This document shows, piece after piece, positions 48,121-60,540 of a stretch of DNA of 64,000 bases (position 1 is the first letter of the stretch; every line of letters begins with the position of its first letter). The position numbers and the translations under genes were made by a program. The stretch covers positions 6,446,587 through 6,510,586 of the forward strand of contig NW_026267104.1 of the NCBI RefSeq assembly GCF_014633365.1, written 5' to 3'. Under the pieces are notes generated by a model. The model searched no databases and was not told where the DNA came from. It saw only the letters and a program-made list of their open reading frames with translations. This DNA comes from Diospyros lotus. Taxonomy: Eukaryota > Streptophyta > Magnoliopsida > Ericales > Ebenaceae.

Positions 48121-51100
48121 TCAATGTTTTTTAGGGATTTGATCGTCTCTTATTGTCTTGAGCTTCACCACCATATCTTTGATATCCATCATTTCTTCAG
48201 CCGATTCTTCAGAGCATTTCAATGCCAGTTCCAAGATGGATGACGCGCACTTCACCTTTGCCTCAAATTCCTCTTCCCCTATCAACCTTGCATCCACAAC
48301 TTGATGAACAGTACTGCTATCCAAGGCCTCTTTTACCCAATCTCTCAAGCTCAATTCCGGACCGAACATTTGATCAGTGGGCCTTTTCCTTGTAAATGTT
48401 TCCATCAATGTAATCCCAAAACTATAAACATCTGATCTTGCCGACACTGATCCTTCCGGTCTATATTCTGCATGAAGAACTAGGATTAACTTCTTGAAAA
48501 GAATGTTCATGAGAAAATAGATAGAAAAGCAGCCAGCATAAGTATTATTAAAGTGTAGTAAAAGATAGAAGCATAACCTGGAGCTGAGTACCCACTGGTG
48601 CCTAGGTTGCTGGTTTGAGCCACACTCTCCTCATCCTTGGAATAACTTGTAATGCCAAAATCACTCAAGTGTGCAACCATATCTTTGTCTAGCAGAACGT
48701 TGCTTGGTTTCAAATCACAGTGAAGCAATTGTTTATCGTGGAGATAATCCAGTGCAAGTGCTGCATCTATCATTATCCCTAACGTTTTCCCTATATCCAG
48801 GAAAGAGTCAAGAGAATAGAACCACTTCTCAAGGCTGCCATTCAGCATGTACTCCAGTACCAAAGCTTTGAAATCAGTGTTAGAGCAAAAGCCAATGACC
48901 TTAGTAAGATTTTGATGGGCAATTTTGCACAGAATTTCACATTCTGCATCAAAATTCTTGAATGCAATACGCTGCAGATTGAACACCTTTATGGCCACGA
49001 CTTTCCCTTTCAGAGTCCCTTTGTACACTGAACTAAACCTCCCTGTGCCTAGCAACTGTCTTTCATCGAATCCATTAGTAGCTCGTTCAATTTCTTGGTG
49101 TGTAATTCTTGAAGTTGGAAATTGATGTTTTCGTCGCCATCTGACCAGAAAAAATGCACAGCAAAGGACTACCATCAAAAGTGCAATCCCCAAGAAAACA
49201 CACAGAAACAACAGCAAACTTTTTGTTCTGGTAAGGTGAAGACGACTGTCAGAGCAATTTGAGGACTTCGACCAAACGGGACTGCACAATCCTACATTTG
49301 CTAGAAAGCTATCTTGTCCAAACCCTCTGGATTCCCATTCTGGGTCAATTTTCCCACTCAAGCTATTACCTGATACGTTAAAAAAATGAAGAGAAGGTTG
49401 AAGCAGTGACATGGAAATCTTTCCAGTGAGATGATTATTGGACAGATCTAAGGACCACAAGTTTACAAGGTTGCCGAATGACTCTGGAATTTCTCCTATA
49501 AGATTATTACTTGCCAAGGAAAGATTAGCCAGGTTTTGCAGACCACCAATAGCGCTAGGAATATTGCCAGTGAAGGAGTTGGAGGACAAGTTAAATTCAG
49601 AGAGGTCTGTGAGTCTCCACAGACTTACTGGTATTTTGGATGTTAAATTGTTGGAGGCTAGATGAAGGGATTGTAAAGATGTAACATTTCCTAGGCAGTC
49701 TGGCAATTGACCACCAAGGTGATTTCCACCCAAATGTAAGATTTCCAAATATTTTAATTGGCATAGATCTTCTGGAATCAACCCGTGCAGAGCATTGTTG
49801 GGAAGAACAAGTTTGTCAAGTTTCCATGATCCACTGAATGTATTTGGAAGGGATCCATTCAAGTAATTGTTGTCGAGAAACAAGGATTTCAGACTGCTTA
49901 TATTGCCAATTTCCTTGGGAATATTGCCTGTGATCCCACATTTAGATGCCACAAAAGCGTTGAGTTGGGCACCAGAAAAATTCCCGATGGAAGACGGAAG
50001 GCGGCCATTCAATGGATTGTTATTTATATACACCCTTTTCAGTTTCTTACAGTTTGTCAAGGAAGTGATGAATCCAAGTTCTGGAGGAGGCGAAGATAAT
50101 CCACTGACAAGAATGTTTTCTGTGAAGCTCAGGTGGTCAACGGGTCCTGGTCCACCTTGGAGATTGTTTTCTCCCAAACTCAGATATTCTAGTTCTTGTA
50201 AATTCCCAAGTGAATCAGGAATGAGACCTGTGAAGTTGTTGGCGTAGAGGTCTAGGATGACGAGTTTAGAAGCATTAGAGATAGAGTCAGGGATGCTCCC
50301 ACTGAGTCGATTTCCTCCAAGATAAAGATTTTCTAGATTGTAAGGCAAATTACCCATCATTGGTGGTAGATTTCCCGTAAGGTTATTTTCTGCAAGTGAA
50401 AGCATTTCCAAGGTTGACATGTTGAAGATTGAAGTGGGAATTTGCCCTGACAAATAATTGAAGTTGATCGCTAAAATCTCTAAGCTTGAAAGAGCACCAA
50501 TCTCATCTGGTATTTCGCCTGCCAAATCAAATAAAAACACGAGGATAATTGGTAGCACTTCCAGAAATGAATCATTTCTTTTGTTCTCTAAAGGTTGATA
50601 AAGAACATAATGACAAAATGGTCTTCATTTGTAAACTCGCCCAATAAGGACAAAATGTTACCTAACAGATGGTTATCACTGAGGTCAATCTGTGTGATTG
50701 AAGTACTCCAGTTGCCGATTTCTTTTGGTAAGCCACCACTGAGGTAATTTGAGTGAAGATTAAGCACTTTCAATGAAGACAAGTTAGAGATGAATGATGG
50801 TATGCTTCCACTGAGGTTATTGTTCTCCAGGGCTAGGACCTCCAAATAAATTAGATTACCCAACTCGTCTGGAATTCCTCCTGCAAGAAAAAATGCCTTT
50901 GAAGTACACCATAAACATATATTTTGGAGGACCTGTTCCAAATTTTGATACACGAAGCGTGTTGATAGCTACATGCGGGCTAATATTGCTATCGCAAAAG
51001 GCTAATTGTTTATAGTTGTGATCAAGTTTTGAGCTTCCTTCTGGGCAAGCTCCCACAAATTGATTTACAAATTATACGAAATGATCAAAATAATATGGAA

Positions 51101-54100
51101 AAATATTTTAAATTATTTATTAATTTTTTTAGAATATATTAAGAACTTAGAAATTATTCTTTTTATCTGTAAGGGTACTAAATAAATTTATTTTTGAGGA
51201 GGAAAGATGAATTTATTTGAACATACTTGTTGGGCTGAGACATACATACACACAGACAAATGTCCCAACCACCTCTAACACAGGAAGATAATAACAATGA
51301 CTGATAACACAAAATAGATCGATACAGCACAAACATAAAAACAGTAAAAGAGGCAATTTTCATATAATTTTTGCTTCTATTCCTTTCAATTTTCATACCA
51401 AGAATTTTATTTGCAGAACCTAAGTCTTTCATATCAAAGTTGGCATTTAATTGAGACTTTAAGTTATTAATTTTAGACTTAGATTTGCTAATCAATAAAA
51501 TGTCATCAACATATAGAAGCAGGTAAACAGGTTCATCAGATATTATAAAGTAAAAACAGGCATCGAAGTTGCTTCTAACAAAACCAGCTTTCAATGCAAA
51601 ATCATCAAACTTTTTATACCATTGCCGTGGGGATTGTTTTAATCCATATAGAAATTTTTTAAGTAAGCAAACATGTTCTGGATGAGAAGGATCTAGCAGG
51701 TTGATCCATATATATAAGCTCTTCTAGGTCCCCATGTAAGAAAGCTGTTTTAACATCTAATTGTTCTAGTTCTAAGTCAAAATGAGCAACAATAGCTAGC
51801 ATTAGTCGAATTGTTTTAAACCTTACAACTGGTGAGAAAATTTCAGTATAGTCTATCCCTTCCCTTTGGGTAAACCCCTTAGCAACTAGGTGAGCCTTAT
51901 ACCTAATAGGATCAGATTTGTTCATTCCCTCTTTCAGTTTATATAGCCACTTACACTTTACCAACTTATGGTTTTCAGGCTTTGCAACCAACTTCCACGT
52001 TCCATTTAATTTTAAAGATGCCATTTCCTCATCCATGGCTTGTTTCCATTTTAGGTGTTCATGAGATTTAATGGCCTCTTCATAACAAGATGGTTCAGTA
52101 GATTTCATTTCAGCTCCTGCTAACAGAGCACAGTAAATTAAATCGGAGTAGCCGAACCTAACAGGTGGTCTTACTTCTCTCCGACCTCTATCTCTAGCAA
52201 GTTGATAGTTGTTGAGATCTGGATGAGGGGTGTCTACAGCCACCTCTTCAACTTCAATTTCATTATGGTTAGGCTCAGAATTTTCACCTAAGTGCTCAGA
52301 ATTTCCACCTAAGTTACTGTCTAACACTGGATCAGACTCCTGAGGATTAGGTACTATCGGCTGGTCATGAGTACCAACTCGGTGCTCCACCTCAATATAA
52401 TTTCCACCTCTATGTTCATGATGTTCTGAAGTTTCTTCCTTTTTATTTAAGGATTTGCAAGGGAAGTTATCTTCATTAAATACAACATCCCTACTTATTA
52501 TAATTTTTACTCCACCTGAAGTCCTATCCCATAGCCGGTATCCCTTAGTCCCTTCTTGGTATCCTAAGAATATACACTTCTTAGATCTAGGGTCCAACTT
52601 ACCCTCTGACTGATGAACAAAGGCCTCACACCCGAAAACTTTAAGATAATTGTAGTTTAGCTTCCTATTGGTCCATTTTTCTTCTGGGCAAACAAGTTTT
52701 AATGCGGTTAAAGGACTCCTGTTTACTATATATGCAGCAGTGTTTAGAGCTTACCCCCATAAGTTAGCAGTAAGTAATAAGCATCTGACTTTTTCTAATA
52801 AAGTTCTATTCATCCTCTCAGCTACCCCATTTTGTTGGGGTGTATATCTTACTGTTCTATGCCTAAGTATGCCTTGGGAACTACAATATTCATTAAATTC
52901 TTTGCTGCAGAACTCTAACCCATTATCTGTTCTTAAAATTTTAATTTTTCTTCCTGATTGATTTTCTACTAGAGTTTTCCATGACTTAAATTTATCTAAT
53001 GTCTGATCTTTAGATTTAAGTAAGAAAACCCAGACTTTCCTAGTATAATCATCAATAATAGAGAGAAAATACATGTTTCCACCTTGAGTAGGTGTTTGAG
53101 ATGGACCCCAAAGATCTGCATGTAAGTATTCTAGGCATGCCTTCGCAAGATGAGTTCCTTTAGGGAAGCTCAACCTGCATTGCTTGCCAAGGATACATGA
53201 CTCACAGAAATTTATAGAGCCAGGTGTCAGAGAACCTAGGTAGCCTTGGCTTGATAAAGCCTGCATACCTTTCAAGCTCATATGACCAAGCCTCAAGTGC
53301 CATAGATCTGTTCCCTCAGATTTAATAGTGCATGCAACAGGCAAGTATGAAGAACAGCAACCATTCAAGACATATAAACCATTTTTCTTGGTACCAGAAA
53401 GAACCAACTTATCATTCTTAAATACAAACAATGAACCTTTTTCAGCTTTATAGGATAACCCTTGTTCATCTAAAGTACCAAGTGATATTAGATTTCCTTT
53501 TAAATTTGGCACATATCTTACCCCTGTGAGAATTCTTAAGTTGTTGTCATGGAGTTTAAGTGATATGTTCCCTATGCCTTCTACTTTGCATAAATGATTG
53601 TTTCCCATATAGACTGTTCCCTTTTCATTATCATCAAAATTATGAAACCATTCTAGGTTAGGACTCATATGAAAGGAACATCCTGAATCCATAATCCATT
53701 CACTAGAGGAAGTTTCAGAAACAGTTAAGACTTCTGCTAAACAATTTGAGGTTCCTACAGGATCAGTCGAGTTTGCCTTTTGATTTTGTTTCTTTAAGTC
53801 ATAGCAGTATTTTTTAATATGGCCTTCCTTACCACAATGATAACATTTCCATTTAGGTTTTTGTTATCCTTTTTCTTGCCCTTAGAGTTAAATCCAGTAG
53901 ATTGTTCAGAATTAAATTGCTTCTTCTGAAATTTCCCTTTTGTGAATAGGGCATTACCATGTTTCTTAGAGGCATTTAATTCTAGTTCTCTAGCCTTTAT
54001 CCCTGACATAACTAATTCAAGTGTGGGGACTATACCAGTATATTGAAGAGCATGTTTTACCACATTATAATCATCAGGTAGAGAATTTAGTAAGATCATT

Positions 54101-56527
54101 GCTTCACTAGTGTCTCCTAATGCTTGATCAGTTCCCCTAAGAAGAAGAGACATCCTAGTAAACTCATCTATGTTTTCATCCATAGACTTAGAGGTGTCCA
54201 TTTTGAAATTAAATAACAGACATTTAAGATAAACTAAATTAGGGGCAGCCATAACAGCATATAATGATTCTAGTTTATTCCAAAGATCAAGAGGTGAGGT
54301 TATTCCATCTACTTTTCGAATGACACTGTCACCTAGATGCAGAAAAATAAGGTTATAAGCCTCTTCCCTAATCTCAGCTGTCTGATCTAATTGTTCCCTA
54401 GTCCATTTCCTATCATCTGGTTCTAGGGCAATGACCAATTTATGATGTGAGAGCAGAACCCTCATCTTTTTCTTCCAACTCCCAAAATCCCCTTTACCAT
54501 CGAAAACCCCAATTTCAAACCTAGTGGTAGTCATCTTGCAATCGGGTACCCTAACCTCTAGTCACTATTGGAGATTTTCTCAGTAAACCCTCACTGGCTG
54601 AATCTCTCATAAAACCCTAGAGGACAGTTACCCAAACACGAACAGAAAACAAACAGCAAGATAAACAAGGTAATCGATTTAGGGCTCTGATACCACTGTT
54701 GGGCTGAGACATACATACACACACAGACAAATGTCCCAACCACCTATAACACAGGAAAATAATAACAATGACTGATAACACAAAATAGATCGATGCAGCA
54801 CAAACATAAAAACAGTAAAAGAGGCACAAGGTTTTTATCGTGGTTCACCCTAAAATAGGGCTACGTCCACGTTGAGTTCCTGTTTAAGGGAGCTCACTAC
54901 ACTATAATAATGATAGATATACACCCTCCACTCGTCAACACTCAATACAAAATACAGCAAGACAAGTATGTAAAATGGTAACAGTAATAGCTTACAATCA
55001 TAAACGAGCCAACACACAAGATCTGTAGGACTCAAACAGCACTAAAGAGGAAGATGATAGCAGTAGACTAAAGAAATCAGTGAGCACCGATGATCCTCCA
55101 TGGATCGCAACTAGGGTTTAAATAGCCAAACGAGATGATAGGTTCTGGGAGAGAAAATCGGCAGATTTAGGGCTAAAAATCAGATGCGATTGAAACAAAC
55201 AAAGACCAAGCCTTTTATATAGGAGAGCATCGGATGGGCCACGAAGCTAACAGACCGCGGAAGGTTGCTAAATGGGTCAAGCCCATTAACCTTCCATATC
55301 GCGGCCCTAATTGAGTTGAGGCTTCACTATCAACAATACTTATAAGAAATATTTTTAGTAAATTATCAAATAAATTTAATAAATATAATAAAAAATATCT
55401 TTACTTAAAATATTTTATATTTTCCCACTTTTTGATGGTTCATATCTCAATTAACAAACACTCCTCCACTGTAAATGATTTGTGAGCTAATAAGCATTTC
55501 CAATGAGTTTGCTCGTTACACACCCGAAAGATCGTAACTTCGGGCTATCATCGATAACCTAAAAATAAGAACACAATTAAGTAAAAATGAATGGAAGTCT
55601 ACCTGTCAACATGTTGCCACCAAGAGCCAACTCCTGGAGCATGGTCAAGTTCCCAAACCCAGCGGGTATCTCTGACTCAAAGATGTTAAATGACAGCAAC
55701 AAGCTCTGAAGCTTTGAGCATTCGGCTAAACTGGAAGGGAATTTGCCTACTAGCTGGTTCCATGACAGCCCAAGGAATTTAAGATTTGGAAGAGAATGAC
55801 AGAGATCTTCAGGAAGCATGTCAGATAGGCTATTGTATGAAAAATCAATATGTTCCAGCGATGGGATGCCATACATGGTTCTTATATTACCCGTCAGCTG
55901 ATTGAAGTGCATGTCCAAACTCTTCAGTTTACTAAGATTGCCAATCTCTTGTGGAATCTCTCCAATTATTTGATTAAACGAGACGTTCAAATACTCCAAG
56001 TTTGGACTAAAAGAGGGGGAAGCTCGGAACCCTGAGAAATTGTTTCGGCCAAGGTTCAAGTACTGCACCTCGGGTAATGCTACCAACCATTTCGGAATCT
56101 CTCCACTGAATTGGTTGTGTTCAAAATTGATTAATTTCAACCGACGAAGATTAGCCATTTCGTCAGGAAGAGGGCCGCTGAAAGTGTTGTTGCTGATGTC
56201 GAGTCGGGTGAGCGAAGAGAGGTCCCCCAGCTTTGGGGGAATGGTACCTTGTAAGCGCATGTTTGGAATTTCCAGGGCTTCAACTCTTTGGGGGATGCTC
56301 TCACTGCAAGTAACTCCAACCCAGCTGCAAACTGATGAGGATGAGGATGAGGATGTGGTTGTCCAGTTTTTCTCCAAGACACGATGGGGATCGAACTCTA
56401 CGCTATCTTTAAGTTCTAGAAGAGCATATAGATCAGTATCGATGCCTTGTGCTGCTGAGCAGGTTGCTGGGACGTGCAGCAGCAGCAACAACATCATGAC
56501 AACAAAGATATGGAAGCATTCCTCCAT
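48121..56527 (-). CDS. Long LRR-RLK E: intact subgroup XII-like receptor kinase, four exons
   Basis: Exons on the minus strand: 55603-56527, 50662-50880, 48578-50518 and 48121-48467. All introns are GT-AG and phase 1, and together they give an open frame of 1143 aa. The start is ATG 56527; the GTG at 56533 is not used. Seen: a signal peptide (about 1-25); an LRR cap with NWTTTSSSSSSSVCSWVGVTC split by a Ser run; 27-28 LRRs; a transmembrane helix (about 815-840); and a kinase with glycine loop GTGRFSSV (near 872), VAIK Lys, HCDLKPSN (near 981), DFG (near 1001) and APEY rebuilt across the last intron. Cys in place of the Arg before the catalytic Asp marks a non-RD kinase. The order matches FLS2/EFR/Xa21-type pattern-recognition receptors, so surface immune sensing is the likely role; the ligand is unknown. 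Intron 1 (50881-55602) carries a 4.1-kb Copia element in the same orientation. Compared with D, one complete LRR is missing near 49570. Confidence 0.93.
51228..51355 (-). repeat. Truncated 3' LTR of the Copia element
   Basis: Only the terminal 128 bases remain, matching 54697-54826 with a few substitutions and a 2-base length difference. The deletion junction at about 51356 joins reverse-transcriptase sequence directly to the LTR. Confidence 0.88.
51362..53850 (-). pseudogene. Copia pol: protease, integrase and partial reverse transcriptase with disabling mutations
   Basis: In order on the minus strand: the protease active-site motif DSG near 53690; the integrase zinc-binding HHCC region and catalytic core (about 53400-52760); an in-frame TAA at 52751-52753; the integrase C-terminal region; and reverse transcriptase to a frameshift near 51690, resuming in another frame up to the YVDD motif near 51512. 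The coding sequence stops at the deletion at about 51356, so RNase H is absent. One nonsense codon, at least one frameshift and the deletion make it dead. Confidence 0.88.
53794..54534 (-). pseudogene. Copia gag, frameshifted before its zinc knuckle
   Basis: The frame opens with ATG at 54534 and gives a capsid-like region typical of Copia gag (UBN2 type). At about 53865 the frame slips; a CCHC zinc-knuckle pattern is legible only in a neighbouring frame at about 53810-53855, which continues into the protease frame. A single small indel is the simplest cause. Copia elements normally use one long frame. Confidence 0.85.
54682..54695 (-). other. Primer-binding site of the Copia element
   Basis: On the minus strand, TGGTATCAGAGCCC follows the LTR end after one base. 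This is the standard Copia site complementary to the 3' end of initiator methionine tRNA, and it fixes the element's direction. Confidence 0.92.
54697..55335 (-). repeat. 5' LTR of the Copia element
   Basis: This 639-bp LTR has inverted ends TGTTG/CAACA on the element strand. It holds the conserved stretch CGTGGACGTAGCCC and GTGAACCACG shared with the two solo Copia LTRs in the window. The part at 54697-54826 is repeated at 51228-51355. Confidence 0.9.
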
Positions 56528-56695
56528 GGGCACGTGAGCTGCAGAGTTACAGGGAAGAAGTGGAGGGAAAGGGCAATACTAGTTGCTTAATAAGGCATTT
56601 GCACAGAGCAGAGACATTTGAAGGGCAGCCACATCGCTTACCGGTTTCACCGCTTATAAGCTCTGTTTTTAGTTTATAGGTTATACAGCTTATTA

Positions 56696-57415
56696 GAGGC
56701 CGTTTGGTTACCCTTTTTTTTTTTTTTATATATAGCTTTTAAGTTATTTAATTTTTAAATTAAAAATTAAGTAGTGTTTAAATTGATAATATATTTAGAT
56801 AAATATGTTTTTAATTTATGAATTAATAGTTATGTATTCAGTTTGAAAGAGTTGATAAATTATTAAAACTTGACCAAAAAATTAAAATAGACATGGTGTT
56901 TAATGATGTAAATTTTTATCATTAAATATTAATAAATTATTAAAATATATTAACATAATATTATTATTTGTATTATATATATATATACATACGCGTAGCA
57001 GATAGGGGCAATCGACGATGGGATGATGGGGTCAACGGTCGATAAGACAGCGATAGATAGGGACAATGGCCGACAAGAAGCGACTGGTGGGGGCGATAGC
57101 GATGACCGACGATGGCGACCAAAAAAGTTGGGGAAGCAAAGCGATGGGAGGTAGAGGTTAGAGAAGAAGCGTATGGCTGGAAATTAATAAAAATAATGAG
57201 GCTAATATGTCGACTTTAATCTTTTTGTTAAGTTTTCATAATTCACTAATTTTTTTAAACTAATCACATAACTATATAAATGATAACTTAAAATATATTT
57301 ATTCAATTATATTATTAATTTAAACTTTATTCAACTTTTAATATTTACATAACTTATAAATAAAAAGGCTTAAAAGTTAAGGGAGAAAAAAAAAAAAAAA
57401 ACCCCAAACAGCCTC
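56696..57415. mobile_element. TIR element upstream of gene E (short version)
   Basis: The counterpart of 22759-24241, with left end GAGGCCGTTTGG preceded by TTA, and right end CCAAACAGCCTC. It lacks about 740 bp that the unit 1 copy has. The promoter-proximal sequence between the gene start and this element (56528-56695) is conserved between D and E. Confidence 0.5.
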
Positions 57416-58929
57416 CAAGAAGGAAAAGTGTTCCTTCCTTCAGTTTGGGCATGTCTAAAGCTCTAAACTCCAAGTTAATTGTATTTATTTATTCAAGCAT
57501 GAATTAGTTATTTTGTAGCACTTTAAACACCCAAGAATTTCGCAAGTTAAACACATGATCTGGGATATGTACTGTTGATGTGAAGTAAGCATAAGTTGAG
57601 TCATACTGTCTGGAGTTACATGTTGGTCCTATCCTGAGCCTGACATTAATTAATTAGTTAATTAATTTGTGAAGCAAAAGAAGAAAATAATTTGGATTAT
57701 GTGGCTGGCAGCGAGCTTGCGATTAGAAAATGAAAAGAAAAATCCGGCAGAATCATTAGTAGTGCTGGCAGGCAGGCAAGCAGGCAGTACTCAGCACCCC
57801 GAACCTGCTTTGCTTTTTCTATTTTATTTTTGCCCTTTACATATATATATATATATATATATAGAATAATAACCTCTGGTAGTAGGCAACAGATCATCCT
57901 TTAGAGTAATAAGGTGGTGGCCCCAACTTATGTGGAAAGGTTTTCTCCTCCAACAGGGTAAAAAGATCAGCATGCTTGACCACCAATTACCTATAATTTG
58001 TTCTGTCTGGCTGGGGTCTCAAATGGACACACTTGCCGTCTATAAAAGATCGCTTTAATCAATGTGGTGAAGACAAGGGCTGGGTTAGTAGGGATTCTGA
58101 TGGGCCTCTATTTAGTCCGGATATTTGCACAGTGGAGTGGAGTGGGCCTCATGGACCATCAACTTTGTTAATTAGTCTGGTATGATTTGATTCAGACGTC
58201 CTTTTCACCATTTATTTTTCTTTCTCTTATATTATCCTCTCTTTTTTTCTAAAAGATTGGACAAGGAGCAGGTGGTGTAGTGTGGTGTGGTGGAGTCAGA
58301 ACCAGAATGAGAATCCAAAGATAATGAAGGAAGGGGTTGGGGTCAGGTTACAGATCATGTATTAATTAATATTTCTTTAAGCCTATGTCAGTAGGGATAA
58401 AGCCCTAATAAACTTTTGCATTAATTAATGTTTGGGGCTGATCGAAACAAAGTCATGTCCAAGTCAAGACGACCTAATTAAATTAATAATTTTAATGTTA
58501 ACTGCACTTGAATCGAGGAAAACCTGTTGAGGTAACAATTGATGTTTTGAATAATTTTGCCCACTTTTTGAATGGTGTTCAGAGGCTGGTCATTTTCATA
58601 CGGCTCCTCAATCAATCATAAATATGTGTTGTACATTCTACTCATTTTAAAAATTAATATGAGAGAAAAGCTAAACAAAACCCACTTAAATTAAATTAAT
58701 AGTTAAATTTAAACGATGATAAAATTAAAATTAAAATATAAATATAAAGTGTTTCTTATCTCAAACAAAGCCTTTAAATACATTTAATAACTTAGCTAAT
58801 AAACATGCATCATATATATATATATAACAACCCTTATTTAATTTTTTACCAATCTTTTGTTAATTTTTGTGTAGATTTCTGTTAACAAAGCCTTCATGTT
58901 GAGTCAACATAACCAAATTAAGCCAATTA
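57416..58929. other. Upstream region of E, shared with D
   Basis: No gene seen. It matches 24242-26440 with several small deletions. A TA microsatellite at 57840-57862 replaces the hairpin segment of unit 1. Confidence 0.6.
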
Positions 58930-59520
58930 TTTTAGCATCATCGTCAATACTCATTTATTCTAAAGATCACAGTTGAAAAGACACACCTCCCTTTTGGAAA
59001 AAAGAGAAAAGACCGTGCAGCGACCTACAACTTTCCAAACTACTAATAACGGAAAACCTAAAAATGAATTAGGAACTTGATAATTGAATATATATATATA
59101 TATATATATTTGTTTGCATCTTCATCCTTTTAGTATAAATTACAAAAGAAAAAACATGAAAAAACTAAAAAAAAGAAATAAAGAAAGAGAGAGAGAGAGA
59201 TAGATAGAGAGGGGGTAAAATCACGAATTAATAATTAGCTTTAATAATATGGTACAAAATCAAGACTAAGTGTAATTAAATTGAAGTGTTATCCAAGGCT
59301 TCCTTGTACAAAATGGTTGATAAATATATATTTAAATGACAAAAACACCTCTCGATTAATTATAAATTTAACACTTCTATACTTGGTCGTCTCGATTAAT
59401 TATAAATTTAACACTTCTATACTTGGTCGTCTTGTCTCTCCTTTCCATGGTCGTCTCTAACCATCCTCGCCTTATCTCTCACCATTGTTGCCTTGTTAAT
59501 GCACCCTCGTCAAAATAAGA
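58930..59520. repeat. Start of a third copy of the duplicated unit, internally deleted
   Basis: 58930-59300 matches about 361-690 and 33939-34210; 59305-59520 then matches about 1690-1880 and 38450-38650, so roughly 1 kb is missing between them. A 41-bp tandem duplication (ATTAATTATAAATTTAACAC and following) lies at about 59354-59430. No receptor gene follows; the unit gives way to the satellite. Confidence 0.7.
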
Positions 59521-59534
59521 TAATTTGTCGACAA

Positions 59535-60320
59535 AGTGTTCATTGTTCGAGATTTTATATGATAAAACCATCTCTATGTGTCGACAAAACTTTTAAGTTA
59601 GTCGACTAAATGTCATCTATCGATCGATCAAGCATATGTTTTCTTTTCTGTTGGTCGACAAAGAGTCTAGCATCGGTCGACCAAGTCTATATTTTCTCTT
59701 CTGTTGGTCGACACAATCCTAGTATCGGTCGACCAAGCGTGCGTTTTTAATTATGTTGGTCGACAAAGAATCTAGCATCGATCGACCAAGTCTATATTTT
59801 CTCTTCTGTTGGTCGACAGAATCCTAGCATCGGTCGACCAAACGTGCGTTTTTTATTCTGTTGGTCGACAAAGAGTCTAGCATCGGTCGACCAAGTCTAT
59901 ATTTTCTCTTCTGTTGGTCGACAGAATCCTAGCATCGGTCGACCAAACGTACATTTTTTATTCTATTGGTCGACAAAGAGTCTAGCATCGGTCGACCAAG
60001 TCTATATTTTCTCTTTTGTTGGTCGACGAATCCTAGCATCGGTCGACCAAGCGTGCGTTTTTTATTCTGTTGGTCGACAAAAAGTCTAGCATCGGTCGAC
60101 CAAGTTTATATTTTCTCTTCTGTTGGTCGACAGAATCCTAGCATCGGTCGACCAAGTGTACATTTTTAATTCTGTTGGTCGACAAAGAGTCTAGCATCGA
60201 TCGACTAAGTCTATATTTTCTCTTCTATTAGTCGACAGAATCCTAGCATCGGTCAACCAAGCGTGAGTTTATTATTCTGTTGGTTGACAAAGCACTCGAT
60301 ATCGGTCGACCAAGTGGGTC
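59535..60320. repeat. Satellite-like tandem array, 105-bp unit made of two half-units
   Basis: About six and a half copies of a 105-bp unit run from 59651 to 60320, with degenerate copies from 59535. Each unit is two related halves of 53 and 52 bp, both starting TTGGTCGACA and carrying GCATCGGTCGACCAAG. Half-unit starts are at 59651, 59704, 59756, 59809, 59861, 59914, 59966, 60019, 60070, 60123, 60175, 60228 and 60280. The start and GGTCGACCAA are inverted repeats of each other, so each half can fold. Open frames through it repeat the same peptide and are by-products. Confidence 0.92.
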
Positions 60321-60540
60321 GATCTATTTAAGGGTTAGGTGACCATTCGCATTCGAAACCCTAGTTTTTCTTTTAAATTCGGTCAATTTTTCCTCTCTCT
60401 TGCTCCCTTGATCGAACTCTGCCCGCCCTTATGTGATTTCTCTCCATTCTCGGCCATTTCATTTTCTTTGATTCCTTCTCATTTCCTCTTCATCCTTCAT
60501 CTCATCAGTTTTCCTTCCTACGATTGTCTCGGACAATCTC

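Larger units (their letters stand above)
51228..55335 (-). mobile_element. Ty1/Copia retrotransposon, decayed, in intron 1 of gene E
   Basis: A perfect 5-bp duplication ATACT (51223-51227 and 55336-55340) flanks 4108 bp with ends TGTTGGGC and TATCAACA. Gene D shows the empty site near 21391. Reading on the minus strand: a complete 5' LTR, a primer-binding site, gag, protease, integrase and part of reverse transcriptase, then a jump into the last 128 bases of the 3' LTR. RNase H, the polypurine tract and most of the 3' LTR are deleted. The order integrase before reverse transcriptase places it in Copia. It cannot move on its own. Confidence 0.93.

Noticed and set aside
56528..56533. Upstream GTG start for gene E (and 22590-22595 for gene D)
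   Set aside because: Plant nuclear genes start at ATG; ATG at 56527 and 22589 opens the signal peptide directly.
59844..60169. Repetitive 67- and 81-aa frames with a recurring peptide
   Set aside because: By-products of the 105-bp satellite, with no start signal or stable end.
59535..60320. Possible CRISPR array
   Set aside because: The spacers are as conserved as the repeats, the unit is a dimer of diverged halves, and the DNA is clearly a plant nuclear genome.
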